From the NCBI RefSeq assembly GCF_014279875.1, contig NZ_CP047952.1, positions 1,116,001 through 1,180,000 on the forward strand: DNA of 64,000 bases, written 5' to 3'. The DNA is from Synechococcus sp. MEDNS5 (lineage in GTDB: Bacteria; Cyanobacteriota; Cyanobacteriia; PCC-6307; Cyanobiaceae). A program made the translations under genes and the position numbers. Below the pieces are notes generated by a model. It saw nothing but the letters and a program-made list of their open reading frames with translations. It ran no database searches and had not been told where the DNA came from. Shown piece after piece: positions 27,022 through 36,498 of the stretch. Numbering within the stretch: the first letter of the stretch is position 1; the number at the start of each line of letters is the position of its first letter.

Positions 27022-27096
27022 AGCAGGAGTGCGGCGCTGGAATTATGCCCTTGCCTAGCATGGTGTTTTGGTGTTGATGCCTTGACCACGGTTCTC

Positions 27097-27525
27097 ATGA
27101 CCACGGACGCCGGCCAGATCAAGCTGGAGATGTTCGACAACGATGCCCCGAACACCGTGGCCAACTTTGTGAAGCTTGCTCGTGAAGGGTTTTACGACGG
27201 TCTCTCATTCCATCGGGTGATCGATGGTTTCATGGCCCAGGGTGGATGCCCGAACAGCCGTGAGGGTTCCCGTGGCATGCCTGGAACCGGTGGGCCTGGG
27301 TACACGATCGATTGCGAGATCAACAGCAAGAAACATGTTCCCGGTGCCCTGTCCATGGCCCACGCCGGACGCAATACGGGCGGAAGCCAATTTTTCATCG
27401 TGCATGATTCCCAGCCCCATCTCGATGGTGTGCACACTGTTTTCGGTCAGACCGGAGATATGGATGTGGTACTGGCTATCAAAAACGGCACCAAGATCCA
27501 AACGGTGACGGTTCAGGACCAGTGA
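27097..27525 (+). CDS. ppiB: Cyclophilin-type peptidyl-prolyl cis-trans isomerase
   Basis: A cytosolic PPIase of 142 residues with [20 protein letters not shown], then [20 protein letters not shown] (the catalytic Arg and Gln of cyclophilins) and [12 protein letters not shown] chose ATG 27097 ([13 protein letters not shown]); a TTG at 27082 would add five residues and fits some homologues equally well. There is no signal peptide. It overlaps the ribBA 3' end by 13 bp in convergent orientation. A hairpin directly after the stop is the probable terminator. Confidence 0.92.
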   Translation: MTTDAGQIKLEMFDNDAPNTVANFVKLAREGFYDGLSFHRVIDGFMAQGGCPNSREGSRGMPGTGGPGYTIDCEINSKKHVPGALSMAHAGRNTGGSQFFIVHDSQPHLDGVHTVFGQTGDMDVVLAIKNGTKIQTVTVQDQ

Positions 27526-29195
27526 ATCAATGCCGGCTGGTTCGCTCTCTCCAACCAGCCGGCCTTCTCCTTCGTTGTTCGGAGCGACTCCAGCGAGCGC
27601 TCTTCTCTGTTCAGCCACTGTGGGGGATGACTGATCTGAATCGTTTTCACTGCATGCAGAACTCCGATGCGGGATATTTCCTGCCAGGACGCCATCGCGG
27701 CCAACAGCTTCTGCATCACTGAATCTGTGGGATCAGAATTCTGAATCGACCACACGAATCTCGGTCGTTCCCAGAGTGCGAGCAAGCGTGGATTGTGTTC
27801 GGCTTGAAGCTGCAGCTTGTGTTCTTCAGCCAGGTGTTCCATGCGTTGAACCAGCTTGGAGAGAATGGTTTCATCGTTGGTATGGGAGTCGAGGCCAATC
27901 ACCCAGTGGGAACGCTCGGGTTGCTCCTCGAACAAATGGCCTAATTTTTCGCGCTTTGTCGCCAGATACTGGGCGTTGTAATCCCCTGGATCAATTTCCA
28001 GAGGCACTCGATCCACCACTTCCAGTCCATAGCCCCCAAGGCCGGCGATTTTGCGGGGGTTGTTGGTGAGAAGGCGAAGGCGATGAATTCCCAGGTCACT
28101 GAGGATCTGGGCCCCTACTCCGTAATTGCGCAGATCTGGGGCAAAGCCAAGCTTTTCATTGGCCTCCACCGTGTCAAGGCCTCCATCCTGAAGGCTGTAG
28201 GCCTTGAGTTTGTTGATCAGGCCGATACCACGGCCTTCCTGGCGCAAATACACCAGAACACCCTCCCCTTCCATCTCGATCTGATGCATGGCCGCTTCGA
28301 GTTGGGCGCGGCAATCACAGCGCAGTGAACCGAAGGCATCACCCGTCAGACACTCTGAATGCATCCGCACCAGCACAGGTTCCTTCATCGAACCGATGGT
28401 GCCTTTCACCAGCGCCACATGTTCACTGCCATCAAGCGCATTGCGAAAACCGATGGCCTGAAAACTGCCGAACTGACTGGGGAGGGATGCCTGGGCCTGA
28501 CGAACGACAAACCGTTCATTGTCCAATCTGTACCGAATCAGATCGGCGATGCTGATCAGGCGTAGTCCCCACTGCCGTGCGTACTCCTGCAGCTCTGGCA
28601 GCCGAGCCATGGAGCCGTCGGCATTCTGGATCTCACAGATCACGCCCGATGAATTCAGTCCAGCCAACTGGGCGAGATCGACTGCGGCTTCGGTATGTCC
28701 AGCCCGTTTCAGCACACCACCGGGTCGGGCTCTAAGGGGAAAGATGTGGCCAGGTCGCCTTAGATCCGAAGGTCTTGATTCAGCCTGAATGGCCACCTGG
28801 ATGGTTCGAGACCGGTCTTCGGCCGAGATGCCAGTGGAGACTCCGTGCTCCGGTCCAGCATCGATGCTCACCGTGAAGGCCGTCTGGTTCGCGTCGGTGT
28901 TGCGGTCCACCATCAAAGGAAGGTCCAGAGCATCGAGGCGATCCCCTTGCATTGCCAAACAGATCAAACCCCTGGCTTCAGTAGCCATGAAATTGATTTG
29001 TTCGGGTGTGGCGAACTGGGCTGCGCAGATCAGGTCCCCTTCGTTCTCCCGACGCTCATCGTCGACGACAACAACGCATTCACCGTTGCGAATGGCTTTG
29101 AGCGCATCAGGAATGGTGTCAAACAGGGTTTGAGCTTGCGTTGATTGATCGACAGATTCGGGCAGAGCTCTCGTTGTCCTGAGTTCAGACACCAT
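27513..29195 (-). CDS. ribBA: Bifunctional riboflavin synthesis protein RibBA with C-terminal extension
   Basis: This protein combines 3,4-dihydroxy-2-butanone-4-phosphate synthase and GTP cyclohydrolase II, the two entry enzymes of riboflavin synthesis. The 560 residues start [16 protein letters not shown] at ATG 29195. RibB core residues include [14 protein letters not shown] and [19 protein letters not shown]. RibA follows from about 245, with the zinc Cys set [15 protein letters not shown] and [14 protein letters not shown]. After [18 protein letters not shown], near residue 435, an extra domain of about 120 residues continues to the end. Classical RibBA ends near there. The C-terminal tail also carries the ppiB hairpin antisense. 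Confidence 0.93.
   Translation of the reverse strand: MVSELRTTRALPESVDQSTQAQTLFDTIPDALKAIRNGECVVVVDDERRENEGDLICAAQFATPEQINFMATEARGLICLAMQGDRLDALDLPLMVDRNTDANQTAFTVSIDAGPEHGVSTGISAEDRSRTIQVAIQAESRPSDLRRPGHIFPLRARPGGVLKRAGHTEAAVDLAQLAGLNSSGVICEIQNADGSMARLPELQEYARQWGLRLISIADLIRYRLDNERFVVRQAQASLPSQFGSFQAIGFRNALDGSEHVALVKGTIGSMKEPVLVRMHSECLTGDAFGSLRCDCRAQLEAAMHQIEMEGEGVLVYLRQEGRGIGLINKLKAYSLQDGGLDTVEANEKLGFAPDLRNYGVGAQILSDLGIHRLRLLTNNPRKIAGLGGYGLEVVDRVPLEIDPGDYNAQYLATKREKLGHLFEEQPERSHWVIGLDSHTNDETILSKLVQRMEHLAEEHKLQLQAEHNPRLLALWERPRFVWSIQNSDPTDSVMQKLLAAMASWQEISRIGVLHAVKTIQISHPPQWLNREERSLESLRTTKEKAGWLERANQPALIHWS
27532..27563. terminator. Perfect 11-bp inverted repeat at ppiB/ribBA convergent ends
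   Basis: GCCGGCTGGTT (27532-27542) pairs with AACCAGCCGGC (27553-27563) around a 10-nt loop. It starts 7 nt after the ppiB stop and lies wholly inside the last ribBA codons. It is followed on the plus strand by a pyrimidine-rich CTTCTCCTTCGTTGTT, not a clean T-run. It is likely a ppiB transcription terminator. Confidence 0.6.
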
Positions 29196-29235
29196 TATCG
29201 ACGTCGGTACGATCGGTTGATGTGTTGGCGCAGAG

Positions 29236-30300
29236 ATGCTGAATCGACGGGTTGCCGTGGTGGGTGCCTCGGGATATGGAGGGCTCCAGACCTTGCGCCT
29301 TCTCAAAGAGCACCCCTTATTTCAAGTGAGCTTTCTGGCTGGCGAACGCTCAGCCGGACGTCCCTGGAAGGAGATCTGCCCGTTTCTTCCACTGGATGGT
29401 GATCGGATCGTTGAAGCTGCGGATCCGGATCGCATCGCATCAACGTCGGATTTTGCCGTACTGAGCTTGCCCAACGGACTGGCCAGCAAGTTGGTGCCTC
29501 CACTGCTGGAACGAGGGGTGAAAGTGGTCGATCTATCGGCGGACTATCGCTACAAATCGCTTGATCAATGGTCCTCGGTGTATGTGCAGGAGGCCAGGAG
29601 CGCAGCAAGAACAGACCATGATCTCTGCGAGGAAGCCATTTATGGCCTGCCCGAATGGCATCACCAGGACATTGCCAATGCTCGGTTGGTTGCAGCGCCG
29701 GGCTGTTTCCCGACAGCGAGTCTGTTGCCACTGCTCCCCTTCCTCAAGCAGGGATTGATCGAGAGTGATGGCTTGATCATTGATGCCAAAACGGGCACTT
29801 CAGGTGGAGGGCGCGCAGCGAAGGAACACCTTCTCCTTGCTGAGGCGTCTGAATCAATCGCTCCTTACGGCGTGATCGGGCACCGCCACACCTCTGAAAT
29901 CGAACAGTTGGCCAGCACCGTTGCAGGCTGCCCCATCCAACTGCAGTTCACGCCCCATCTTGTCCCCATGGTGCGCGGCCTTCTCTCGACTGTTTACGCC
30001 AGGTTGAGGGATCCAGGATTGACCGCGGAGGATTGCACCACGGTGCTCCAGACCGTTTACCAGCAGCAGCCCTGCGTTGAGGTTCTTCCCGTGGGAACCT
30101 ACCCAGCGACGAAATGGGCCAAACACACCAACCGCGCCATGCTTTCGGTTCAAGTCGATACAAGAACCGGTCGCCTCGTGCTGATGAGCGCTGTTGACAA
30201 TCTCCTTAAAGGTCAGGCAGGCCAGGGCGTTCAGTGCCTCAATTTGATGGCTGGCCTCGAGTCCACCGAAGGTCTGCCACTGACACCGTTCTATCCCTGA
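29236..30300 (+). CDS. argC: N-acetyl-gamma-glutamyl-phosphate reductase
   Basis: The third enzyme of arginine biosynthesis, NADPH-dependent reduction of N-acetylglutamyl phosphate. The 354 residues contain the Rossmann start [18 protein letters not shown], the catalytic Cys in [18 protein letters not shown] and the conserved [28 protein letters not shown] is near the C-terminus. The start is ATG 29236, divergent from ribBA across 40 bp. The 3' end overlaps purN by 10 bp in convergent orientation. No other arg gene is adjacent. Confidence 0.95.
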   Translation: MLNRRVAVVGASGYGGLQTLRLLKEHPLFQVSFLAGERSAGRPWKEICPFLPLDGDRIVEAADPDRIASTSDFAVLSLPNGLASKLVPPLLERGVKVVDLSADYRYKSLDQWSSVYVQEARSAARTDHDLCEEAIYGLPEWHHQDIANARLVAAPGCFPTASLLPLLPFLKQGLIESDGLIIDAKTGTSGGGRAAKEHLLLAEASESIAPYGVIGHRHTSEIEQLASTVAGCPIQLQFTPHLVPMVRGLLSTVYARLRDPGLTAEDCTTVLQTVYQQQPCVEVLPVGTYPATKWAKHTNRAMLSVQVDTRTGRLVLMSAVDNLLKGQAGQGVQCLNLMAGLESTEGLPLTPFYP

Positions 30301-31001
30301 ACCTCCGCATGCCCCTCTCGTCTCCACTGCATGCCAGCTAATGCCGTGGCCCAGGGAAGAAGCCGATGCTCCTGCCTCTGAATCCGCTTGGCGAGGGTCT
30401 CCACGTCATCGTTTGCATGCACAGGGATTGCCGCCTGAGCGATGACCGCTCCAGAATCCACATCGGCCTGGACGTGATGAACGCTGCAACCGGTGATCTT
30501 GACACCTGCTGTGAGGGCTTGACCAACGGCATCCAATCCTTTGAACGACGGAAGAAGAGAAGGGTGAAGGTTGATCAGCCTGCCGGGGTAGGCGTCGATC
30601 AAAACCGGGGTGACAATTCGCATCCAACCAGCCATCACCACCGCTTCGACATCGGCAGCCCGGAACGCAGACACCAGGGCGTTGTCGAGGGATTCACGGG
30701 TGCTGTGCAGTCGGTGATCGATGAGCTGCCAGGGGATTTGAAGACGAGCAGCCCGCTCCTTGGCTCTGCAGTTCGGGTTGTTCACAATCAACAACCGCAG
30801 GGATGCATCGAGGAATCCCTGCGTCGTGGCCTTGTGAAGTGCTTCGAGATTGCTGCCAGAGCCGGACGCCATGATTCCGATCCGTAGCGGCGGCGTGAAT
30901 CGCGGCCATGCTCCGATTGCCGGAACAATGAATTCAGAGGGCTCTTTTTCAAGGATCTGGCTAGTGTCTGAAGACGCGGGCATCCGGATTTCATGTCCCA
31001 T
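30291..31001 (-). CDS. purN: Phosphoribosylglycinamide formyltransferase
   Basis: This enzyme transfers formyl from 10-formyl-THF to GAR, the third step of purine synthesis. It is 236 residues with this start. The core begins at RIGIMASGSGSNLEAL, the catalytic Asn/His/Asp region includes INLHPSLLPSFKGLDAV, and GCSVHHVQADVDSGAVIAQ follows. About 40 residues precede the core, longer than in E. coli. The ATG at 31001 has AGGA six bases upstream; ATG 30983 lacks a Shine-Dalgarno but would avoid a 9-bp overlap with the divergent ycf35-like start. Convergent with argC (10-bp overlap). Confidence 0.92.
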   Translation of the reverse strand: MGHEIRMPASSDTSQILEKEPSEFIVPAIGAWPRFTPPLRIGIMASGSGSNLEALHKATTQGFLDASLRLLIVNNPNCRAKERAARLQIPWQLIDHRLHSTRESLDNALVSAFRAADVEAVVMAGWMRIVTPVLIDAYPGRLINLHPSLLPSFKGLDAVGQALTAGVKITGCSVHHVQADVDSGAVIAQAAIPVHANDDVETLAKRIQRQEHRLLPWATALAGMQWRREGHAEVQG

Positions 31002-31370
31002 CTCTCCATCCTGCCCACACTGGTTAAGGATCTCGATCTACTGGCTTCAGCTTTGCGTGCTGAGGGTTTTGTTGTGGAGCTCGAAGGTCAGCTCAGTTCC
31101 TTCGGCACGGCGCACAACGTGGCTCTTGCGGCTACCCATTCCACGGGATTTGCCTTGGGCTGGATCTGGAACCGCAACCACGACTCCCTCGATGTGGTGG
31201 TGGATCTTGGAAGGCCTGCGCACCCCTTCCCTGTGGAGCGGGTGCTGAGCCTGGTTCTGCGTCGCTATGCCTTGCAACAGGCCCTTCGTGATGCCAACCA
31301 TCAAAGCCTTGCTGTGGCCAGTGTTGATGAGCAGGTCACGTTGCTAACGCCAGCATCCGTCAGGAGCTGA
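30993..31370 (+). CDS. ycf35: DUF1257 / Ycf35-like protein
   Basis: A 125-residue soluble protein starting MSHLSILPTLVKDLDLLA. The MSH start, length and arrangement fit the Ycf35/DUF1257 family found in cyanobacteria and in red-algal plastid genomes; its role is not established. The start region overlaps the divergent purN start by up to 9 bp. The stop overlaps the next gene's ATG by one base (TGATG at 31368-31372), so it is probably co-translated with the M61 peptidase. The symbol is used on family resemblance only. Confidence 0.68.
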   Translation: MSHLSILPTLVKDLDLLASALRAEGFVVELEGQLSSFGTAHNVALAATHSTGFALGWIWNRNHDSLDVVVDLGRPAHPFPVERVLSLVLRRYALQQALRDANHQSLAVASVDEQVTLLTPASVRS

Positions 31371-33073
31371 TGGCAGGCGTCAACATTCAGCTGGATCTCA
31401 CCAGTCCGGGCGCTCAGACCATCGGTGTCGCGTTGCATTGGACACCACAACAGTCTGTGCAGACCCTGTCGCTTCCCGTCTGGACGCCTGGCTCTTACAC
31501 AGTTCGCGATCCATCACAGCACCTCCACAGCCTCTCAGCCGTCCAGGGTGATCGAGTTCTGGACTTGGAACGGCGTTCCCCAGAACGCTGGAAGTTCAGT
31601 TGTGCCTCTGGCGAGCCGTTGTGCATTCACTACCGGCTCGAGGCCAGGCAGCTCACGGTGCGAACCAATCACCTAGATCCAGATTTTGCTTCACTCAGCC
31701 TCCCCGCAGTGGTGATGTTGGTTGAGGGCGAACGTTGGAATGAGCACTGCCTTCAGGTTTCCGTGCCAGAGCACTGGTCTGTGGCGGTTCCCCTTTCGCA
31801 CGATGCGATCGGCTCGGTGTATCTGGCCAAGGACTTCGATCAGCTTGTGGATGCTCCGGTTCATGCCGGCACCTTTCATCCCGAGCGCCTCTGCGTGCGC
31901 GGGCATGATCATGAATTGATCCTGATCGGATCCCCGCCGTCGGGCTGGCCTGCTCGTTTCAAGCACGATCTCGAGGCTGTTTGCACAGCCGTCTGTGATC
32001 TCGTTGATTCAGATCCACCAGCTGAACAGGATTATCAGCTCGTGATCCAGTCTTTGGAAGAGGGGTATGGAGGCTTGGAACATGACAACGCCTCTGTGAT
32101 GCAGTTTCCCTGGCCGTCCCTTCAGGAGTCAGGCGGTTATCGCAAGCTTCTGCAACTTGTCGGCCATGAATATTTGCACCAGTGGAATGTACGGAGACTC
32201 CGTCCCAGCGAGTTCATTCCTTATCGCTACGACAGGCCCGTCATCAGCGATGGCCTCTGGTTCGCAGAGGGAGTCACGAGTTACTTCGATCTTGCCCTTC
32301 CCCTGCTTGCTGGACTCTCCTCTCGCCTTGATCTTCTCAAGGACCTAGGAGCAGATCTTTCCCATGTGCTGCTGAATCCCGGGTATGCCATTCAATCGCT
32401 TGCCGACAGTTCGAGGGAAGCGTGGGTGAGGCTCTACAAGCAGACGCCTGCGAACGCTCACAGTCAGATCAGTTACTACCGGCTGGGAACAGCGTTGGCC
32501 TTTTGCCTTGATGTTCATCTGCGTCAATCGCAACACTCTCTGGCGGACGTGTTGCGATGTCTCTGGAAACGCTTCGGTGTGCATGGAAGGGGTTACCGGC
32601 GAACTGATTTGATCGGCTGTTTCACCGAGTATTCCAAAGAGCTTGAAACACATTTGCCGGATTGGTTGGATGGTCGTTCTGCACTGCCGATCGAGGCCAG
32701 TCTCCAGATGATTGGCCTGTCACTCAATCCTGTGCGTGGCAAAACGCCCTCGGCAGGCTGGCTAATCCGTGAGCGCCAGGGGCGTGTCTGGATCGATCGC
32801 ACCGAAGTCGATGGTCCTGCTCAACGGGGGGGATTGGTGGTGGGAGATGAACTGGTCGCTCTGCGCGGCTGGCGATGCAGCTCAGTGCAGCGTTGTTCAG
32901 ATCTTTTGCAGGGCGACTCGATCCTCAAGGTGATCTACAGCCGTAGGGGTCTGCTCAAAACCACGGAACTCTCACTTGACGATCCAGGGGTGGACCGACA
33001 TGAACTGGCCTGGGATCCTGGTGCATCCCAGGCTGCACGTGCTCTACGCGATCAATGGTTCGCCTTCCTCTGA
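31370..33073 (+). CDS. M61 glycyl aminopeptidase-like metallopeptidase with PDZ
   Basis: A zinc peptidase of the M61 family, 567 residues. The N-terminal beta domain (PVWTPGSYTVRD) is followed by the gluzincin motif VGHEYLHQWNVRRLRP (HExxH plus downstream helper) near residue 265 and the third ligand Glu in GLWFAEGVTSYFD. A PDZ-like segment sits near the C-terminus (GPAQRGGLVVGDELVALRGW). There is no clear signal peptide, so it may be cytoplasmic. The start overlaps the ycf35-like stop (TGATG); the end overlaps the amidase start by 19 bp. Confidence 0.9.
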   Translation: MAGVNIQLDLTSPGAQTIGVALHWTPQQSVQTLSLPVWTPGSYTVRDPSQHLHSLSAVQGDRVLDLERRSPERWKFSCASGEPLCIHYRLEARQLTVRTNHLDPDFASLSLPAVVMLVEGERWNEHCLQVSVPEHWSVAVPLSHDAIGSVYLAKDFDQLVDAPVHAGTFHPERLCVRGHDHELILIGSPPSGWPARFKHDLEAVCTAVCDLVDSDPPAEQDYQLVIQSLEEGYGGLEHDNASVMQFPWPSLQESGGYRKLLQLVGHEYLHQWNVRRLRPSEFIPYRYDRPVISDGLWFAEGVTSYFDLALPLLAGLSSRLDLLKDLGADLSHVLLNPGYAIQSLADSSREAWVRLYKQTPANAHSQISYYRLGTALAFCLDVHLRQSQHSLADVLRCLWKRFGVHGRGYRRTDLIGCFTEYSKELETHLPDWLDGRSALPIEASLQMIGLSLNPVRGKTPSAGWLIRERQGRVWIDRTEVDGPAQRGGLVVGDELVALRGWRCSSVQRCSDLLQGDSILKVIYSRRGLLKTTELSLDDPGVDRHELAWDPGASQAARALRDQWFAFL

Positions 33074-33963
33074 GAAAGAACCTGTCAGCCGTCTTGAAGC
33101 GGCTGCATCGCCCCGGTGTTGGGATCGTCCTGGTCAGCACGGCAACACTGTTCGTGCTCGTGTCCCTGGTTGGTATCACAGCAGAAAAAGACAGTGGGGC
33201 GAGGCGCCCATCTCTGCTTGACCTTCTCAATGAAGTCGGCAAGGACAAGGATTCCGGCCAAGGCATCGACGGTGAGCCACCCCTTCCTCCCAAGGCCTTG
33301 TCCTGGTCCTCCCCGTTGGCACGCCAGTGTTCCGGTATTGATCCGAGCGTGAGGGAGCGTTTGCTGCGACGCAAACGCTCCCTTGCTCAAGAGCGGAAAA
33401 ACATCCCCGCCGATCCAAGCAACTTCGGAAGTCGCTATCGACGCAATCCATGGGGGCAACCACTCAACCCCGATCCGAGGGTGGTGGTTTTGCACGAAAC
33501 CGTGTATTCACTAGGGTCTGCCATCAACACGTTCCTGACGCCTCATCCCCGTGATGATGATCAAGTGAGTTATCACACCTTGATTGGTTTGGATGGCTCA
33601 ATTGTGGATCTTGTTGACCCACTTCAGCGCGCCTTCGGTGCTGGTTACTCGGCATTCCTCGGTGAATGGGCTGTCACCAACGCCAAATTCAAAGGCTCAG
33701 TGAATAACTTTGCGCTGCATTTGAGTTTGGAGACACCCGAGGATGGTCATGACAATGACAATCGTCACAGTGGATATACCCCAGCGCAATATGACGCCAT
33801 GGCTCTTGTTCTCGACGAATGGATTGAGCGCTTTGGGTTTCAACCCGCAGCCATCACAACGCATCAGCATGTGGATCTTGGCGGCGAGCGTGCGGACCCA
33901 CGCAGTTTCTCCTGGGCTGACCTTCAAATCCGTTTGGCAGCTCTTGGAAAGCTTTGTCTCTGA
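33055..33963 (+). CDS. N-acetylmuramoyl-L-alanine amidase, family 2
   Basis: A zinc amidase of the PGRP/AmpD-like Amidase_2 fold, 302 residues. An N-terminal membrane anchor or signal (GVGIVLVSTATLFVLVSLVG, residues about 22-41) places it at the envelope. A basic linker follows, then the catalytic domain: VVVLHETVYSLGSAINTF (first His ligand) and ITTHQHVDLGGERADPRSF (later ligand and conserved Asp/Pro). The start is ATG 33055, overlapping the peptidase end by 19 bp. It is convergent with the transglycosylase-like gene 23 bp away. Confidence 0.87.
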   Translation: MVRLPLRKNLSAVLKRLHRPGVGIVLVSTATLFVLVSLVGITAEKDSGARRPSLLDLLNEVGKDKDSGQGIDGEPPLPPKALSWSSPLARQCSGIDPSVRERLLRRKRSLAQERKNIPADPSNFGSRYRRNPWGQPLNPDPRVVVLHETVYSLGSAINTFLTPHPRDDDQVSYHTLIGLDGSIVDLVDPLQRAFGAGYSAFLGEWAVTNAKFKGSVNNFALHLSLETPEDGHDNDNRHSGYTPAQYDAMALVLDEWIERFGFQPAAITTHQHVDLGGERADPRSFSWADLQIRLAALGKLCL

Positions 33964-33986
33964 CGAATCCTTCGTAAAGATTTCGA

Positions 33987-34811
33987 TTAGATGAGATAAG
34001 GCTTCTCCGGCTGGCGAGCGCTGTAAATCAGGCCATGCAAGGCAGGATCTTGCATGTAGCGCAAAATCCTGGCTGGATAATCAAGTTTGCCGTTATGCAG
34101 ATAGGCCAGGGTGGCAATGGCCTTCGCATCCACATAAGAGCGACTTGCGATCAAAATCGATCCTTGGTCAAGACCGAGCTCGTTCTTGATCCTCGACAAC
34201 TTTGCTGCCAGCAGCTCGATGTTGGCATCGGGGTTCATCAGCAGATCACGTGCTTCGCTGATCTGCTCAGAGGTCGGTTCTGCAGGAAGCCGGCCCTGAT
34301 GGATCAGTTCACTGATCCCGAGCTGTGCCGGACCATGGGTATCAACCAACCCTGAATGCACCACAAAGGGAAGATCTTCGCCAGGCTTGGAATGTTGAAT
34401 CTCATCGAAGAGAATGGCCGTGATCAACATCGGGTTGACGCGATGGCGGAAGGCTTCGCGCTGAATCACAGGTTTCAGACCCCGCAACCTTGAGAGGGTG
34501 TTGGCGCGCAGCGGCTGCAGCTGATCCATTCCTCTGGTGAAGAGCTGAGCCAGAGGGGTCTGGGGACCATGCACCCCGAAACGGCGCTGCAGGAGTTCCA
34601 ATTCCTCCGCACTGAAGTCAGTTGGGTCAGGATTGGACTCACCCACTGTTGACTCAGCCTGTGCATCCTTTGAGGAACTGGATGCAATGTCCGCAATAGA
34701 ACTCGGAGGCAATGATGAATGAAAAGCCACGGAGGTGGCTGCCAGTGCAGCGGCAGCGCAGAGCAACCCACGCATGGAGACAACCCGAGCAGGAGACCTG
34801 TCAATGGACAT
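33987..34811 (-). CDS. Exported protein, possibly lysozyme/transglycosylase-like
   Basis: 274 residues with a signal-like start (MSIDRSPARVVSMRGLLCAA, then AAALAATSVA). A mainly helical body follows with REAFRHRVNPMLITAILFDE near residue 120 and AQLGISELIHQGRLPAEP, an arrangement that resembles SLT-type lysozyme folds, where a Glu sits after a helix of the MLITAILFDE kind. I cannot identify the family. The position opposite an amidase supports a cell-wall role but does not prove it. It is convergent with the amidase and divergent from pgi. Confidence 0.45.
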   Translation of the reverse strand: MSIDRSPARVVSMRGLLCAAAALAATSVAFHSSLPPSSIADIASSSSKDAQAESTVGESNPDPTDFSAEELELLQRRFGVHGPQTPLAQLFTRGMDQLQPLRANTLSRLRGLKPVIQREAFRHRVNPMLITAILFDEIQHSKPGEDLPFVVHSGLVDTHGPAQLGISELIHQGRLPAEPTSEQISEARDLLMNPDANIELLAAKLSRIKNELGLDQGSILIASRSYVDAKAIATLAYLHNGKLDYPARILRYMQDPALHGLIYSARQPEKPYLI

Positions 34812-34893
34812 GCGTCGAGATTAGCGGCGGTATTCCAGTTGATGGGCAGCCAAGCGGTTTGTGGATACCTTCAGTGCGTGCATGCACCTCGTG

Positions 34894-36492
34894 ATGAGCT
34901 TCCCGGATTTCAGCGCCACTGACACCCAGATTCAATGGCAACGCTTCTGTGATCTCCTCTGGTACCACGACGATCTCGGTTTCTGGCTGGACGTCAGCCG
35001 TATGCATCTCAACTCCGCAGCGTTGGACGAGCTCACTCCCCCACTGGAGCAGGCTTTTGAAGCGATGAAAAAGCTTGAGGCCGGTGCCATCGCCAATGCG
35101 GATGAGAACCGCCAGGTGGGTCACTACTGGCTTCGCAATCCCCAGTTGGCGCCAGACCAAGCCGTCGGTCAACACATCGCTGCAGAAATCAACGACATCG
35201 AGCAGTTTGGAAAAGCTGTGATCAGTGGCGAGATCAAGTCACCCACAGGCCAGCCCTTTACGGACGTTCTCTGGATTGGCATTGGCGGAAGCGGTCTTGG
35301 TCCCCTGCTGATGGTCCGCGCCTTGCAGGACACCGGAAATGGGCTGCCCTTCCATTTCTTCGACAACGTCGATCCCAATGGCATGAGCCGGGTGCTCGGT
35401 GAACTTGGCGATGCCCTGCGCACAACTCTTGTGGTCACGGTCAGTAAGTCAGGTGGTACGCCCGAACCCCACCTGGGAATGGAGCAAGCCCGTCACCGGG
35501 TGGAGTCTTTGGGAGGCAATTGGCCGGGTCAGGCTGTCGCCATCACCATGGCCAGTAGCCACCTGGATGAGCAGGCCTCGGAAGAGCAGTGGCTCAAACG
35601 ATTTGACATGTTCGACTGGGTGGGCGGGCGTACGAGCATCACCAGTGCTGTGGGCCTGTTGCCTGGTGCACTGATCGGCAGTGATATCCAAGATTTCCTG
35701 GCCGGAGCCGCTCAGATGGACGAGGCCACCCGCTTCGCTGATGTGCGACGCAACCCAGCCGCTCTGATGGCAGCTGCTTGGTATTCCGCCGGAGATGGGA
35801 AGGGCAAACGCGACATGGTGGTGCTGCCTTACCGCGACCGGCTGGAAGTCTTCAGCCGTTATCTGCAACAGCTGGTGATGGAGTCCCTCGGCAAGCGCCT
35901 TGACCGCAGTGGTGCCGTTGCCCATCAGGGCATCGCTGTCTATGGCAACAAGGGTTCAACAGACCAGCATGCCTATGTGCAGCAGCTCCGCGATGGCGTG
36001 GATAACTTCTTCGTCACCTTCATCGAAGTTCTGGGTGATGTTGAAGACATCCCTGAAATCAATGGTGAGCGTCCCGGTGACTTCCTTGACGGTTTCGTGC
36101 AGGGAACCCGTTCTGCGCTCACCGAAGGTGGGCGACAAAGCTTGAGCATCAGCATGCGCACATTCGACTCCCGCAGACTCGGTGCACTCATCGCCCTGTT
36201 TGAACGCGCTGTTGGTTTCTACGGCGAGCTAGTCAACATCAACGCTTATCACCAGCCAGGAGTCGAGGCGGGGAAGAAGGCTGCCGCTGCGATCCTGAAA
36301 CTCCAGAAGCAGGTGGAAGAGGTGCTCAGCGATGGAACGTCCCGTTCCGTGGTGGAGATTCAGCAAGCGATCGGTGAGGGATCCGATGAAGCCATCTTCT
36401 GGATCCTGCGCCATCTCACTGGAAACAACCGTGGATACCAGGCTCAGGGAACTTGGGACAGCCCGGCGTCCCTCCGCTTCGTCAAGGGCTAA
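34894..36492 (+). CDS. pgi: Glucose-6-phosphate isomerase
   Basis: This enzyme interconverts glucose-6-P and fructose-6-P, in glycolysis, the pentose phosphate cycle and glycogen metabolism. The 532 residues contain VLWIGIGGSGLGPLLM (SIS phosphate site), VVTVSKSGGTPEPH and WVGGRTSITSAVGLLP. The C-terminal region has INAYHQPGVEAGKKAA with the catalytic Lys. I chose ATG 34894 (MSFPDFSATD); frames from 34861 add 11 residues with no visible Shine-Dalgarno. It is convergent with leuS; stops lie 6 nt apart. Confidence 0.96.
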   Translation: MSFPDFSATDTQIQWQRFCDLLWYHDDLGFWLDVSRMHLNSAALDELTPPLEQAFEAMKKLEAGAIANADENRQVGHYWLRNPQLAPDQAVGQHIAAEINDIEQFGKAVISGEIKSPTGQPFTDVLWIGIGGSGLGPLLMVRALQDTGNGLPFHFFDNVDPNGMSRVLGELGDALRTTLVVTVSKSGGTPEPHLGMEQARHRVESLGGNWPGQAVAITMASSHLDEQASEEQWLKRFDMFDWVGGRTSITSAVGLLPGALIGSDIQDFLAGAAQMDEATRFADVRRNPAALMAAAWYSAGDGKGKRDMVVLPYRDRLEVFSRYLQQLVMESLGKRLDRSGAVAHQGIAVYGNKGSTDQHAYVQQLRDGVDNFFVTFIEVLGDVEDIPEINGERPGDFLDGFVQGTRSALTEGGRQSLSISMRTFDSRRLGALIALFERAVGFYGELVNINAYHQPGVEAGKKAAAAILKLQKQVEEVLSDGTSRSVVEIQQAIGEGSDEAIFWILRHLTGNNRGYQAQGTWDSPASLRFVKG

Positions 36493-36498
36493 GCAGGG

